A DNA stretch of 64,000 nt from JABFXC01 sp045804265. Lineage in GTDB: Bacteria > Gemmatimonadota > Gemmatimonadetes > Gemmatimonadales > Gemmatimonadaceae. Positions 50,167 to 58,219 of the stretch are shown piece by piece (the stretch's first letter is position 1; every line of letters begins with the position of its first letter). The translations under genes and the position numbers were made by a program. Under the pieces are notes generated by a model, which saw only the letters and a program-made list of their open reading frames with translations, had not been told where the DNA came from and made no database searches. The stretch covers positions 62,001 through 126,000 of the forward strand of contig JBJMNK010000113.1 in the NCBI GenBank assembly GCA_045804265.1. Reading direction: 5' to 3'.

Positions 50167-50820
50167 ATGCCCTCTCGTGCCGCCACTGCCCGCGCCGGAT
50201 TGCGCGCCAGCATCACGATCGACGTCGTCCTGCTCGCCCCCGGCGGCGGGCAGCTCGTGGTGTTCGCGCCGCACGAGGAGCGCGGTCGTCGCGCCCTGCC
50301 CGGCGGTGCCCCAAAGGCCGGCGAATCTCTCGAGGCGGCGGCAGCGCGGATCGCGCGCGCCGCGGTCGGCGGCGCGGTCGCCTGGCTCGAGCAGGTGACG
50401 ACACGAATGGAGGGTGACGTCGCAACCGTACTGTTCGCGGGATTTGTCGCCGCGCCCGAAGGAACCGACGACGCATGGATCCCGCGTGACCGGAGCGCCG
50501 CGCTCGGTGCGGGCGCACGCCGCGAAATCGACGAGGCTGTGGCTGCGGCAGGGATATGGCTCGACCGGACGCCGGTTGCGTTCCGGCTGCTTCCTGGTTC
50601 ATTCACGCTCAGCGAGCTGCAGGAAGTCTACGAGGCGATACTCGGACGCACCCTGCACAAGGCGAGCTTCCGTCGGGCGCTGCAGTCGGCTCGGCTCGTG
50701 ATGCCCACGCGCGAATGGCGAAGCGAAGGGCGGGGCCGGCCGGCACAGTTGTACAAGTTCGTCCCGCGCGCGCCGAAAGCCTCACGGCGTGGCGTTCGCT
50801 TCGACTGGCTCACGAGCTAG
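50167..50820 (+). CDS. NrtR-like regulator (degenerate Nudix domain plus winged helix)
   Basis: A 217-residue regulator. The N-terminal Nudix fold (SITIDVVLLAPGGGQLVVF to about residue 135) keeps the GESLE part of the Nudix box but has AAARIARAAVGG where hydrolases have REL-EE-TG, so it should bind rather than cleave a nucleotide. The C-terminal winged helix is typical of NrtR: FTLSELQEVYEAILGRTLHKASFRRAL and GRGRPAQLYKF. ATG 50149 lies inside the operator; ATG 50167 is the sensible start. NrtR proteins sense ADP-ribose; the ligand here is inferred. A matching operator lies before the SIMPL gene. Confidence 0.88.
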   Translation: MPSRAATARAGLRASITIDVVLLAPGGGQLVVFAPHEERGRRALPGGAPKAGESLEAAAARIARAAVGGAVAWLEQVTTRMEGDVATVLFAGFVAAPEGTDDAWIPRDRSAALGAGARREIDEAVAAAGIWLDRTPVAFRLLPGSFTLSELQEVYEAILGRTLHKASFRRALQSARLVMPTREWRSEGRGRPAQLYKFVPRAPKASRRGVRFDWLTS

Positions 50821-50864
50821 CCCCGCGAGATCCGGGCGACGCGATTGCTCGCGTATGGGAAAGC

Positions 50865-51164
50865 TCAGTGGCTCGACCCGTCGCTCCCTTTCCGCCGCGC
50901 GGCCTGCCATTTCATGATTCCGCGCGCGATCTCGACGTTGTCGACGGCGATTCGATAGAGCTCCTCGAAAAGCTCGGCCGGGGAAGCGCCTTCGAGCGTG
51001 ACGATGATGGGCGGCACATGACCGAGCCGCCGGTCTGGGTCAGTGCGACGCTCGACAGATACGCGGGCGCGATGGATCCCGGCTTCCGTGGGGAGCGATT
51101 CGATCGCCACGTATCCGCCGCCTGGCAGCTCGCGCGTGAAGAGCACGGCCTGTCCTGGCATCAT
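50865..51164 (-). CDS. Small protein of unknown function
   Basis: A 99-residue soluble protein. It reads as a compact beta domain (VLFTRELPGGGYVAIE, HRARVSVERRTDP, VPPIIVTLEGAS) followed by a helix (PAELFEELYRIAVDNVEIARGIMKW). No family is recognised. No convincing ribosome site was seen. Confidence 0.6.
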   Translation of the reverse strand: MMPGQAVLFTRELPGGGYVAIESLPTEAGIHRARVSVERRTDPDRRLGHVPPIIVTLEGASPAELFEELYRIAVDNVEIARGIMKWQAARRKGSDGSSH

Positions 51165-51297
51165 CCCACCGCGAGCCGGATCATCGATCGTATCCTCCCG
51201 AACCGGTTCTCGAACATAGTGCGACTGTGCCCCACGTCACAATACAGGGAGCGGGGGCGCGGTTCCGGGGAACGAGATCGCAGGCACGGATCATCGA

Positions 51298-51942
51298 TCA
51301 GTACACTGTCGGAGCGAGGCGGAATGGCGGCAGGCCGTCGGCGGAGCTCACGGTCACCGGCGGCGGGGCGCTGCGGGTCGCAGACATCGGGATGTAGAAC
51401 GTCCCATCCATTGGAAGCACTCGGCGCACCGCGATCAGCCTGTTCCGGAACCAGTTGTGCTTCGCCCAGCGTCCGCCGTGCGGCTTGATGAGATCGAGCT
51501 TCACGCGCTTCGACGAGCTCGATGCATGAATGATCGTGTCACCGCCGACGTAGATCGCGATATGCTGCGCGCCCTGACCGCCAGAGAAGAACAGCAGGTC
51601 GCCCGGCCTGAGATCACCCGGAAACGGCGCGTCGCCGAACGCGGCCTGTTCATGCGCGGTGCGCGGGAGGTTGATCCCATAGCGGGCGAAGACGTAGCGG
51701 GTGAAACCCGAGCAGTCGAACGCGCGCGGTGTATCACCACCCCAGACATAGCGAACGCCGAGGTAGTCGCGAGCGGCGCGGACGATGTCGGCCCCCGTGA
51801 CGGTACCGCGCACGGCGACCGCCGATGTCTTCAGCTGCGCGCGCGCCGAGCGCGGTGCAGCGACGGTGGCGACGACGGACACAACGAGCGCGCATCTCGA
51901 GAGTGCGCGCAGCGCCCGGAACGCCATTGGTGAGCGGCCCAT
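51298..51942 (-). CDS. Secreted NlpC/P60 cell-wall peptidase
   Basis: A 214-residue exported peptidoglycan peptidase. A signal peptide (RCALVVSVVATVAAPRSARA) is followed by a C40 domain: catalytic Cys in AFDCSGFTRYVF at about residue 75, LRPGDLLFFSGG, and HIAIYVGGDTIIHAS with the catalytic His. A short C-terminal tail (SATRSAPPPVTVSSADGLP) is probably flexible. ATG 51984 is an in-frame alternative; neither start has a clear ribosome site. Confidence 0.88.
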   Translation of the reverse strand: MGRSPMAFRALRALSRCALVVSVVATVAAPRSARAQLKTSAVAVRGTVTGADIVRAARDYLGVRYVWGGDTPRAFDCSGFTRYVFARYGINLPRTAHEQAAFGDAPFPGDLRPGDLLFFSGGQGAQHIAIYVGGDTIIHASSSSKRVKLDLIKPHGGRWAKHNWFRNRLIAVRRVLPMDGTFYIPMSATRSAPPPVTVSSADGLPPFRLAPTVY

Positions 51943-52090
51943 ACGTTGAACAGACGAGCCGAAGCGATGCGCGGTCACCATCAATCAGGTGCGGCAACAA
52001 CCTGCGCGGCGCACCGGGCGGACGAGCGGAAAACGCTGTGTGCCGCATCACGACGATGTGATGACGAGGAAGGGTGGGCGTGAAAAGCAG

Positions 52091-52118
52091 AAGGCTCCGC
52101 AGTGCGGAGCCTTTTCGA
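52091..52118. terminator. Terminator of second cold-shock gene
   Basis: A 10-bp stem (AAGGCTCCGC / GCGGAGCCTT) with a 3-base loop and T-rich flanks on both strands, lying 22 bp after the cold-shock gene stop. Confidence 0.8.
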
Positions 52119-52139
52119 GATGCAATGTCGAGCGCGGAG

Positions 52140-52349
52140 TCAGGCGGCCTTGGTTACGTCAGCGGCCTGAGGACCCTTCTGTCCCTGAACGATCTCGAAT
52201 TCGACGCGATCCCCTTCCTGAAGCGACTTGAAGCCGCCGCCCTGGATGGCGCTGTAGTGGACGAAGACATCCGGCCCACCCTCATGCGAGATGAATCCGT
52301 AACCCTTGGCGTCGTTGAACCACTTCACGGTCCCAGTGATGCGTGCCAT
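52140..52349 (-). CDS. Cold-shock domain protein (CspA family), second copy
   Basis: A 69-residue RNA-binding OB fold. RNP1 is KGYGFISH and RNP2 is VFVHYSAI; the start GTVKWFNDAKG is the family hallmark. AGAGGT lies eight bases upstream of the ATG. The 228 bp upstream (52350-52577) hold no gene and probably form a long leader, as is usual for csp genes, though no clear hairpin was picked out there. Confidence 0.95.
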   Translation of the reverse strand: MARITGTVKWFNDAKGYGFISHEGGPDVFVHYSAIQGGGFKSLQEGDRVEFEIVQGQKGPQAADVTKAA

Positions 52350-52577
52350 GGAGCGTACCTCTTGCTGAATCGACCCCTGCCTGATCGCATGGGCTGGGAG
52401 CGTCAGCTGGTGCGGTCAATCCTGCGATCGCTACAACGAAGCCCCAGCCCTGCGCACGTCGAGCGCGCGGAGCGTGCACCATCGGGAGGGGCAAGATTTG
52501 TGCAAATCGCCCACTGGGAGCTTTGAAATCGCGCGCCGGTGGATCATCAGCTGATCACACCGGCATGATGGCGATCG

Positions 52578-52787
52578 TCAGGCAGCGCCAGCGATGTAGC
52601 GAGCGACGCGACCGCATTTGTTGCAGCGCAGCGTTACTTGCGAGCGAGGGAGGGGTGGGACCTGGTCTGGCGAGCGCTCGATCGGGCCGGAGCACGAAGG
52701 GCAGCTGAGCGGCGAGCCGGTGCGGTCGCTGGCGATCAGATGGAGAGCTTGTGCCGGATTGTACGTCGCCGGACGTGGCTTTCTCAT
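52578..52787 (-). CDS. Small zinc-ribbon protein
   Basis: A 69-residue protein. CPSC and CNKC, about 30 residues apart, form a zinc ribbon of the rubredoxin/RNA-polymerase-subunit style. The start is set by AGGAG seven bases before ATG 52787, followed by MRKPRPATYNPAQALHLIASD. The function is unknown; such proteins often bind nucleic acid. Confidence 0.72.
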   Translation of the reverse strand: MRKPRPATYNPAQALHLIASDRTGSPLSCPSCSGPIERSPDQVPPLPRSQVTLRCNKCGRVARYIAGAA

Positions 52788-52894
52788 GGCAACTCCTGAA
52801 CTGGCATTGCGGTGCAGAAACACGAGGGCTGCGCTTGCCGCGCCCTCGAGAAAAGATAACCGATCCCGTTTCTAACGCCAAGTAGGAAAAAGAC

Positions 52895-53680
52895 TTGCGC
52901 CTTCTTCAATCGACCTGCGCGCTCACGACGCTCCTGACGGCGCTCCAACTGGCCGCCTGCGGCCCCCATGCACACATCCCGCCGCGTGGCCTGACGCCGG
53001 TCCCCGGCGTCGCGCAGAAGGGCGACAGCATCGACCTGCTCGCGCACAGACTGGCGCCAGTCTTATACCTGCAGCGTGACGAGTGGTTCCCCCTGTCACG
53101 CGTCGTTGCCGTCGTCAACCCGACTCGACCCATCATCGCTTATCACCTGCTCTGGCGCGACGACGTCCACGGCGCGTGGATCCCGTTCACCGTGCCGACC
53201 GACGAAGAGGTCGTCTGGGTTGGCTATGACTCGCTCTCCGGTGCGCCATCCGATCTCTGGACGTACTGGCACGGGCGAATCCTCCACACCGACTGGCATG
53301 CGAAAGGCGGACCCGCATTCGACGTGCAGTGGGGAAAGCATGGTTCGCTCCCGCGTGGAACCGCACTCGGTGACCTTCCGAAGACCAGATCGATGAACCT
53401 CTTCTACGCGTTCACGATCATCGGCGCGCCCGACATCTGGCTCGGCAACGTGAGCCGGAAAGGGCCGTGGTGCTTCTGTCACAGCTATCGTCGTTATCTC
53501 GAGTTCGACCGACCGCTCGACGTCGGGCCGCGGCTCGACGCCGTAGTGAGAACGGCCAACGCACGCGAAGCGTTGAGGGCGGTATTCGGAAAGAAGTTCT
53601 CCGACAAGATCGAGTGGCCGCCGGCGCTTCCTCCGCGCCCGCCTGCCGTCAACGCTACGACGTCACCGCGTTCCCGGTGA
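52895..53680 (+). CDS. Lipoprotein of unknown function
   Basis: A 261-residue product with a TTG start and lipoprotein signal (ALTTLLTALQLAAC). The mature part has LAPVLYLQRDEWFPLSRVVAVV, PIIAYHLLWRDDVHGAWIPF and VWVGYDSLSGAPSDLWTYWHGRILHTDW, rich in aromatic residues, suggesting a beta-rich envelope domain. CFCHSY near the end contains a cysteine pair. No family is recognised. The stop is followed by the convergent M61 peptidase gene. Confidence 0.72.
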   Translation: MRLLQSTCALTTLLTALQLAACGPHAHIPPRGLTPVPGVAQKGDSIDLLAHRLAPVLYLQRDEWFPLSRVVAVVNPTRPIIAYHLLWRDDVHGAWIPFTVPTDEEVVWVGYDSLSGAPSDLWTYWHGRILHTDWHAKGGPAFDVQWGKHGSLPRGTALGDLPKTRSMNLFYAFTIIGAPDIWLGNVSRKGPWCFCHSYRRYLEFDRPLDVGPRLDAVVRTANAREALRAVFGKKFSDKIEWPPALPPRPPAVNATTSPRSR

Positions 53681-53721
53681 GAAGCCGCTGCACCGCGACG
53701 CGCGGCGACGTTCCGAGGACG

Positions 53722-55629
53722 TCAGCTTCCGGCGTTCGTGTCGCCGTGCATCCAGCGTTCGCGCGCGCGTCGCTGCGCGTCGGTGAGGGTGGGCAGCTCC
53801 TCAAGCCTGACGCGGACGCGGTCATATCCGGTGATCGGCACGGACAGCGTTCGTTCGCCGCCACGCCGAACGACAACTGTCGCGGTGTCGCCGATCGCGA
53901 GGCGCGCGAGCAGCGAACGAAACGCGGCGCTGCTGGTCACCGCGGTCCCGTTCACCGACAACACAGTGTCGCCCGTCGCGAGCCCAGCCTGGCCCCAGGC
54001 GGAAGTCGGATCGCCGACGGAGAGCTTGAGCGGGCCACCCGTTGCCCCGCCAGCGCTCCCCGCACCGCCATAGGGAACGATCGCGGCGCGGCGATCAGGG
54101 AGCGGATTGCCGGCGCTGTCGGTTGCCGGCGCACGCTCGACGACGAGATGCCAGCCTAACGTTGCGGCGAGGTCGGCGAGCGGCAGCGTCTTCCCGCCGG
54201 CCACGTAGCTGGTGAAGAAGGGATTCATGTCGCAGCCGCACACTGCGCTGGCCTCGCGACGGATGTCCGCGTCGGTGAATCCATTTGTCCCGGCGTAGCG
54301 ATCACGAAGACGCCGCATCAGCGCGTCCATCCCGCCACTGCGTTCGTTGTGTGCGCGAAGGCGCACATCGAGGATCTCGCCCAGCAAGCCGCCGGAGAGA
54401 TAGTACGAGAGCGAATATCCGTGATTCACTGCCGGCGGATCCCATGCGCTCATGCTCGAGCGCTCGGGTGACAGGACCGCGCTGGCCGGATTGCCCAGGT
54501 AGCTCTCGATCGACGAGGCAAGGGCATCGCGCGCGGCGGGCTCCGTGGCGAAGCCGCCCCGCCTGACGATCGCGTTGGCGAAATAGTCGGTGACCCCTTC
54601 ACTGAGCCAGAGCGAGCGGCTGCGGGTGACGCGCTGATAATCGAATGGTCCGAGCGCGACGGGGCGGATCCGCTTCACATTCCAGTGATGGAAGTACTCG
54701 TGCGCGGTCACGTCGAGATGCGCGAGCGAATCGCGGGCGACCGCGGCCGCACTGACCCCGATCGTGGTCGAGTTGAGGTGCTCGAGGCCGCCGCCCGTGC
54801 CGTCGGTATAGAGAAAGCTGTAGTCGCGATACGGAATCCAGCCGAAGATCCGCTTCGTCTGCCTGACGATCTCCGGTATCGGCGCAACGAAAGCGCTGGT
54901 GTCGAATGCCGGCGCGCCGGGGCGCCGCCACCAGGCGACGCGGTGCGGCACATCATCGACATCGAACAGCCGTACCACAAGCGAGCGGGCGTCGCCCATG
55001 AGCACGGGCGAGTCGATCAGAACGTCGTAGCTCGGCGCGTAGTAGGACGCCGAGTCGAACGTCGGGCGCAGGCCAGTGACGATGCGCCACTTCCCCGGCG
55101 CAGTGAAATGCACTCGCGCCGGGGCGAGCGTCTGGCCGAGCAGATACAGATACGTGGCCGGCCCATCGAGCAGGGCGCCGGATGCGCGGAGGAAGGCGCG
55201 ATTGTTCGGCGAGCTGTCGCCGACGATCTCGTAGCGAACCTCGAGCATCCCGCCGGGAACGGCGAGCGGTGCAGCGTTAGGCGCGGGCCAGACCGAGCCG
55301 CCGCCGAGTGCGCTGTCCGCGACCTGGCGTTCTCCCGCGCTGGTGACGACAGTGACGGCGCGCAGACGCGCCGCGAAGTCGACGATCCGGTACGCGCCGG
55401 GTGCCCATCGAGGGATCGCGATCCGGACGGTCGCCGGCGCACGCTCGACGTGCATCACGACCGCGAGGCGCGATGCCACGGTGTCGATGCGCACGTCGTA
55501 CCGGATCGCGGGAGTCGCGGATCCGGCACGAGTCTCGAAAGCATCCGCATACGTGCCAAGAGGCGTCTGCGCAACGAGCCGTGGCGCGGCGAGCGCCGCG
55601 GCGGAGAGGAAGACCAGCAGTGTGCGCAT
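53722..55629 (-). CDS. Secreted M61 (glycyl aminopeptidase) family peptidase with PDZ domain
   Basis: A 635-residue exported metallopeptidase. A signal peptide (LLVFLSAAALAAPRLVAQ) precedes the N-terminal beta domain and then the gluzincin core with HEYFHHW at about residue 310 and SEGVTDYF carrying the third ligand. A PDZ-like domain (about 525-610; WGQAGLATGDTVLSVNGTAV) ends the protein, as is usual for M61. All zinc ligands are present. Confidence 0.92.
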   Translation of the reverse strand: MRTLLVFLSAAALAAPRLVAQTPLGTYADAFETRAGSATPAIRYDVRIDTVASRLAVVMHVERAPATVRIAIPRWAPGAYRIVDFAARLRAVTVVTSAGERQVADSALGGGSVWPAPNAAPLAVPGGMLEVRYEIVGDSSPNNRAFLRASGALLDGPATYLYLLGQTLAPARVHFTAPGKWRIVTGLRPTFDSASYYAPSYDVLIDSPVLMGDARSLVVRLFDVDDVPHRVAWWRRPGAPAFDTSAFVAPIPEIVRQTKRIFGWIPYRDYSFLYTDGTGGGLEHLNSTTIGVSAAAVARDSLAHLDVTAHEYFHHWNVKRIRPVALGPFDYQRVTRSRSLWLSEGVTDYFANAIVRRGGFATEPAARDALASSIESYLGNPASAVLSPERSSMSAWDPPAVNHGYSLSYYLSGGLLGEILDVRLRAHNERSGGMDALMRRLRDRYAGTNGFTDADIRREASAVCGCDMNPFFTSYVAGGKTLPLADLAATLGWHLVVERAPATDSAGNPLPDRRAAIVPYGGAGSAGGATGGPLKLSVGDPTSAWGQAGLATGDTVLSVNGTAVTSSAAFRSLLARLAIGDTATVVVRRGGERTLSVPITGYDRVRVRLEELPTLTDAQRRARERWMHGDTNAGS

Positions 55630-55688
55630 GTCAGTAAGGCGGCAGGAGCCGGCCGCGCCGGCGCGCGACCGGCAGATGATAGTGTCGG

Positions 55689-56699
55689 CTACTCCCAGCC
55701 GTGCGAGCGCTGCCAGAGGCGGCGCCGGTCGAGCATCCAGACGGGCTCGGAGAATTCCCCACCGGTGGCGAAGTTCGACGGGTCGCCGACCGACTCGACG
55801 AAGCTGTTCGCCTTCGCCGAGGACTCATCGGCCCAGTGGACGATCTCGGCCTCGAGGGTCATCGGCCGCACCGGGCTTCCGAACTCCAGCGAGCCGTGAT
55901 GCGAGAGGATCAGGTGCTGCAGCTCGAGCAGCTGCTGTTCGGAGCAGACGGGCGCGCCTAACGCGGCGAGGCGCCGCTCGAGCATCAGCGTCCCGAGCAC
56001 GATGTGACCGAGCAGATGGCCGCACGGCGTCGTCTCGAAGCCGATTGGCGAGACGCGATACGATTCGACCTTGCCCACGTCGTGCAGGAGGGCGCCGGTG
56101 ATGACGAGATCGAGGTTGACCGGATTCACGCTCCCGGTGCGCATCGAGTTGGCGATCGTCCGCGCGATGAACGTCACCTCGGTGACGTGCCGGAGAAGCC
56201 CGCCCACCTTGGCGTGATGCCCCTTGGTTGACGCCGGCGACTTCTCGAACTGCAACCGGAACAGATCGTCGTCGAAGAAGACGGCGAGCACTTTCCGCAG
56301 CTTCGCCGAGCCGACCTCGCCGCGCACCTTGTCGAGCGAGGACCAGAGCATCGTCAGGTCATCGTCGACGCGCGGGAGGAAGTCGTCGAGGTTGACTGCC
56401 TGCTGCGCGACGATGCGGAGCGGTCCGGTGAGCTCGAGCTGCCGCTTCGCGCGCGTGCCGTCGATGTAGTTCTTCACCTCGCCGATCGCCTGCACGATCG
56501 TTCCCGGCTCGGCGCCATCGACCCAATGCAGCTTGTCGTGCCAGACGGGCGCGGTCTTGATCTCGCCATGCCGGTTGCCCAGGGTCAGCAGGGCATACGG
56601 ATCCCCGTTCTTCGTCTTCTTCATGTCACGCTCGACGACGCGAAGCTCGTGATGGACGCGAGCTCCGGGGACGAGGGTGGAGACGTTGATCGGCGGCAT
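55689..56699 (-). CDS. YhaM-like 3'-5' exoribonuclease (OB fold plus HD domain)
   Basis: A 336-residue nuclease. The N-terminal OB-fold (HHELRVVERDMKKTKNGDPYALLTLGNRHG) binds nucleic acid. The HD domain from about residue 145 shows HHAKVGGLLRHVTEV, GALLHDVGKV, HLLGHIVLG and ILSHHGSLEFGSPV, the full metal-ligand set of YhaM. ATG 56699 (MPPINVSTLV) was chosen as the start of the OB fold; ATG 56738 is in frame but has no clear ribosome site. Confidence 0.88.
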   Translation of the reverse strand: MPPINVSTLVPGARVHHELRVVERDMKKTKNGDPYALLTLGNRHGEIKTAPVWHDKLHWVDGAEPGTIVQAIGEVKNYIDGTRAKRQLELTGPLRIVAQQAVNLDDFLPRVDDDLTMLWSSLDKVRGEVGSAKLRKVLAVFFDDDLFRLQFEKSPASTKGHHAKVGGLLRHVTEVTFIARTIANSMRTGSVNPVNLDLVITGALLHDVGKVESYRVSPIGFETTPCGHLLGHIVLGTLMLERRLAALGAPVCSEQQLLELQHLILSHHGSLEFGSPVRPMTLEAEIVHWADESSAKANSFVESVGDPSNFATGGEFSEPVWMLDRRRLWQRSHGWE

Positions 56700-56781
56700 G
56701 GGTCTAACGAAACTGGGAAGCTCGTACGATAAAGGCAAGCTCGGATCGACTCGCGACGCGCGAAACCATCGTCACGTCGTC

Positions 56782-57003
56782 TCAGCTCGCGAAGACGATG
56801 TCGCCTTCGGCATCGAGGCCGAGCTCCTGCTCATGGCCGCAGACGCCGCACACCTTCACTGCCTGCCAGATGGCGCCCACTTCGCGCTGGCCTTCGTTGG
56901 CGGGTTTGACGACGAGGCGCTTGTAGCTGTACTCGCCGCAGTTCTCGCAGGCGTGCGCGCGAACGATACGTTCGGCTCGTTCGCGCGTGATCGGCTCGGC
57001 CAC
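56782..57003 (-). CDS. Small zinc-ribbon protein downstream of SPFH gene
   Basis: A 73-residue protein starting GTG one base after the SPFH stop, so it is co-translated with it. CENC and CGVCG, 37 residues apart, make a zinc ribbon around EYSYKRLVVKPANEGQREVGAIWQAVKV. It is unknown, but tight linkage hints at a role with the SPFH protein. Confidence 0.72.
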   Translation of the reverse strand: MAEPITRERAERIVRAHACENCGEYSYKRLVVKPANEGQREVGAIWQAVKVCGVCGHEQELGLDAEGDIVFAS

Positions 57004-57004
57004 T

Positions 57005-58069
57005 TCAGTCCTTCTGCGACGGGTCGGGCAGCGAGCGGACGGGTGAGCTGCCGGACGCGGCACTCTCGGTGCCTGACGTTCGCGTCGCATCGGCGGGTGC
57101 GACGCGATCGAGGAGCGCGCGCATCCCACCGAGCGCACCCATCACGCCTGACGCTTCGGTTGGCAGGAAGATCGTGCTTCCCTTCCCCTGCGTGAGCTGG
57201 GGCAGCGCCTCGAGATACTTCAATCCGAGCATGTACATCGCCGCCTGCCCTTCGGGGAGTGCGTCAGCGATCCGCTTGATGGCATCGGCTTCGGCGGTCG
57301 CCATCGCCACGCGTCCTTCGGCGAGTCCCTGCGCGCGCAGGATCGCCGCTTCCTTCTCCCCCTCGGCCTTTCGGACCTGTGCCTCGCGCTGCCCTTCCGA
57401 CTCGAGGATCGCCGCGCGTTTGCTGGCCTCGGCGCCGGTGACGAGCGCACGGCGCTCACGCTCGGCGCGCATCTGCAGCTCCATCGACTGCTGGATGTCA
57501 CGCGGCGGCTCGATGGACTGCAGCTCGACGCGGGTGACGTCGACGCCCCAACCGATCGAGGCCTCCTCGATCACCTCGCGCATGCGGCGATTGATCGTAT
57601 CGCGGCTGCCTAACGTCTGGTCGAGCTCCATCTCGCCGACGATGTTGCGGAGCGTGGTGCGGGTGAGCGTTTCCAGTGCATAGGGAAGGTTCTGTACGGC
57701 ATACGTCGCCTTCTGCGGATCAGCGACGCGGTAGTAGATGACGGCGTCGATGTCGATGGTGACATTGTCCTTCGTGATCACCGGCTGGCTCGGGAAGTTC
57801 AGGACCTGCTCGCGAAGGTCGATGCGCGCGGTCGAGCCGGCGCTGATGCGCTTGGCGCCGTTCACGTCGGTGCTGAAGTAGCGGACGTCGATCGTGCGCG
57901 GGCGTTCGACGAACGGAATGAGCAGGTTGAAGCCCGAGCGGCCCAGGCGGTTGAAGCGTCCGAGGCGCTCGATGACCATGACCTCGGCCTGGCCGATGAT
58001 CTTGATCGACTTCGTGACGACGAAGAGCGCGATGATCGCCGCGATCGCCGGGATGAGCAGAAAACCCAC
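57005..58069 (-). CDS. SPFH/band-7 membrane protein (stomatin/QmcA type)
   Basis: A 354-residue protein. One N-terminal helix (MGFLLIPAIAAIIALFVV) is followed by the SPFH domain (GRFNRLGRSGFNLLIPFVERP, DNVTIDIDAVIYYRV, ELDQTLGSRDTINRRM), then a long Glu/Ala coiled coil (about 205-280) and a flexible tail. Such proteins oligomerise into membrane microdomain scaffolds and often control proteases. A small zinc-ribbon gene follows directly. Confidence 0.93.
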   Translation of the reverse strand: MGFLLIPAIAAIIALFVVTKSIKIIGQAEVMVIERLGRFNRLGRSGFNLLIPFVERPRTIDVRYFSTDVNGAKRISAGSTARIDLREQVLNFPSQPVITKDNVTIDIDAVIYYRVADPQKATYAVQNLPYALETLTRTTLRNIVGEMELDQTLGSRDTINRRMREVIEEASIGWGVDVTRVELQSIEPPRDIQQSMELQMRAERERRALVTGAEASKRAAILESEGQREAQVRKAEGEKEAAILRAQGLAEGRVAMATAEADAIKRIADALPEGQAAMYMLGLKYLEALPQLTQGKGSTIFLPTEASGVMGALGGMRALLDRVAPADATRTSGTESAASGSSPVRSLPDPSQKD

Positions 58070-58159
58070 GATGGACCTGCCGGTGTGAGGGGGGTGCGGT
58101 GATTTTACGTATCGCCGCAGCCGGCAGCAATCGGGATCTGCGGGCAGCTGGACCTAACG

Positions 58160-58197
58160 ACGCGGGCCGCCGTTCCCGGAGGAACGGCGGCCCGCGT
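58160..58197. terminator. Terminator after C-terminal processing protease gene
   Basis: A 17-bp perfect stem with loop CGGA, 22 bp after the protease stop. A CCTAACG copy abuts it. Confidence 0.8.
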
Positions 58198-58219
58198 ACA
58201 AGCCGACGGTGCTAGCGAC

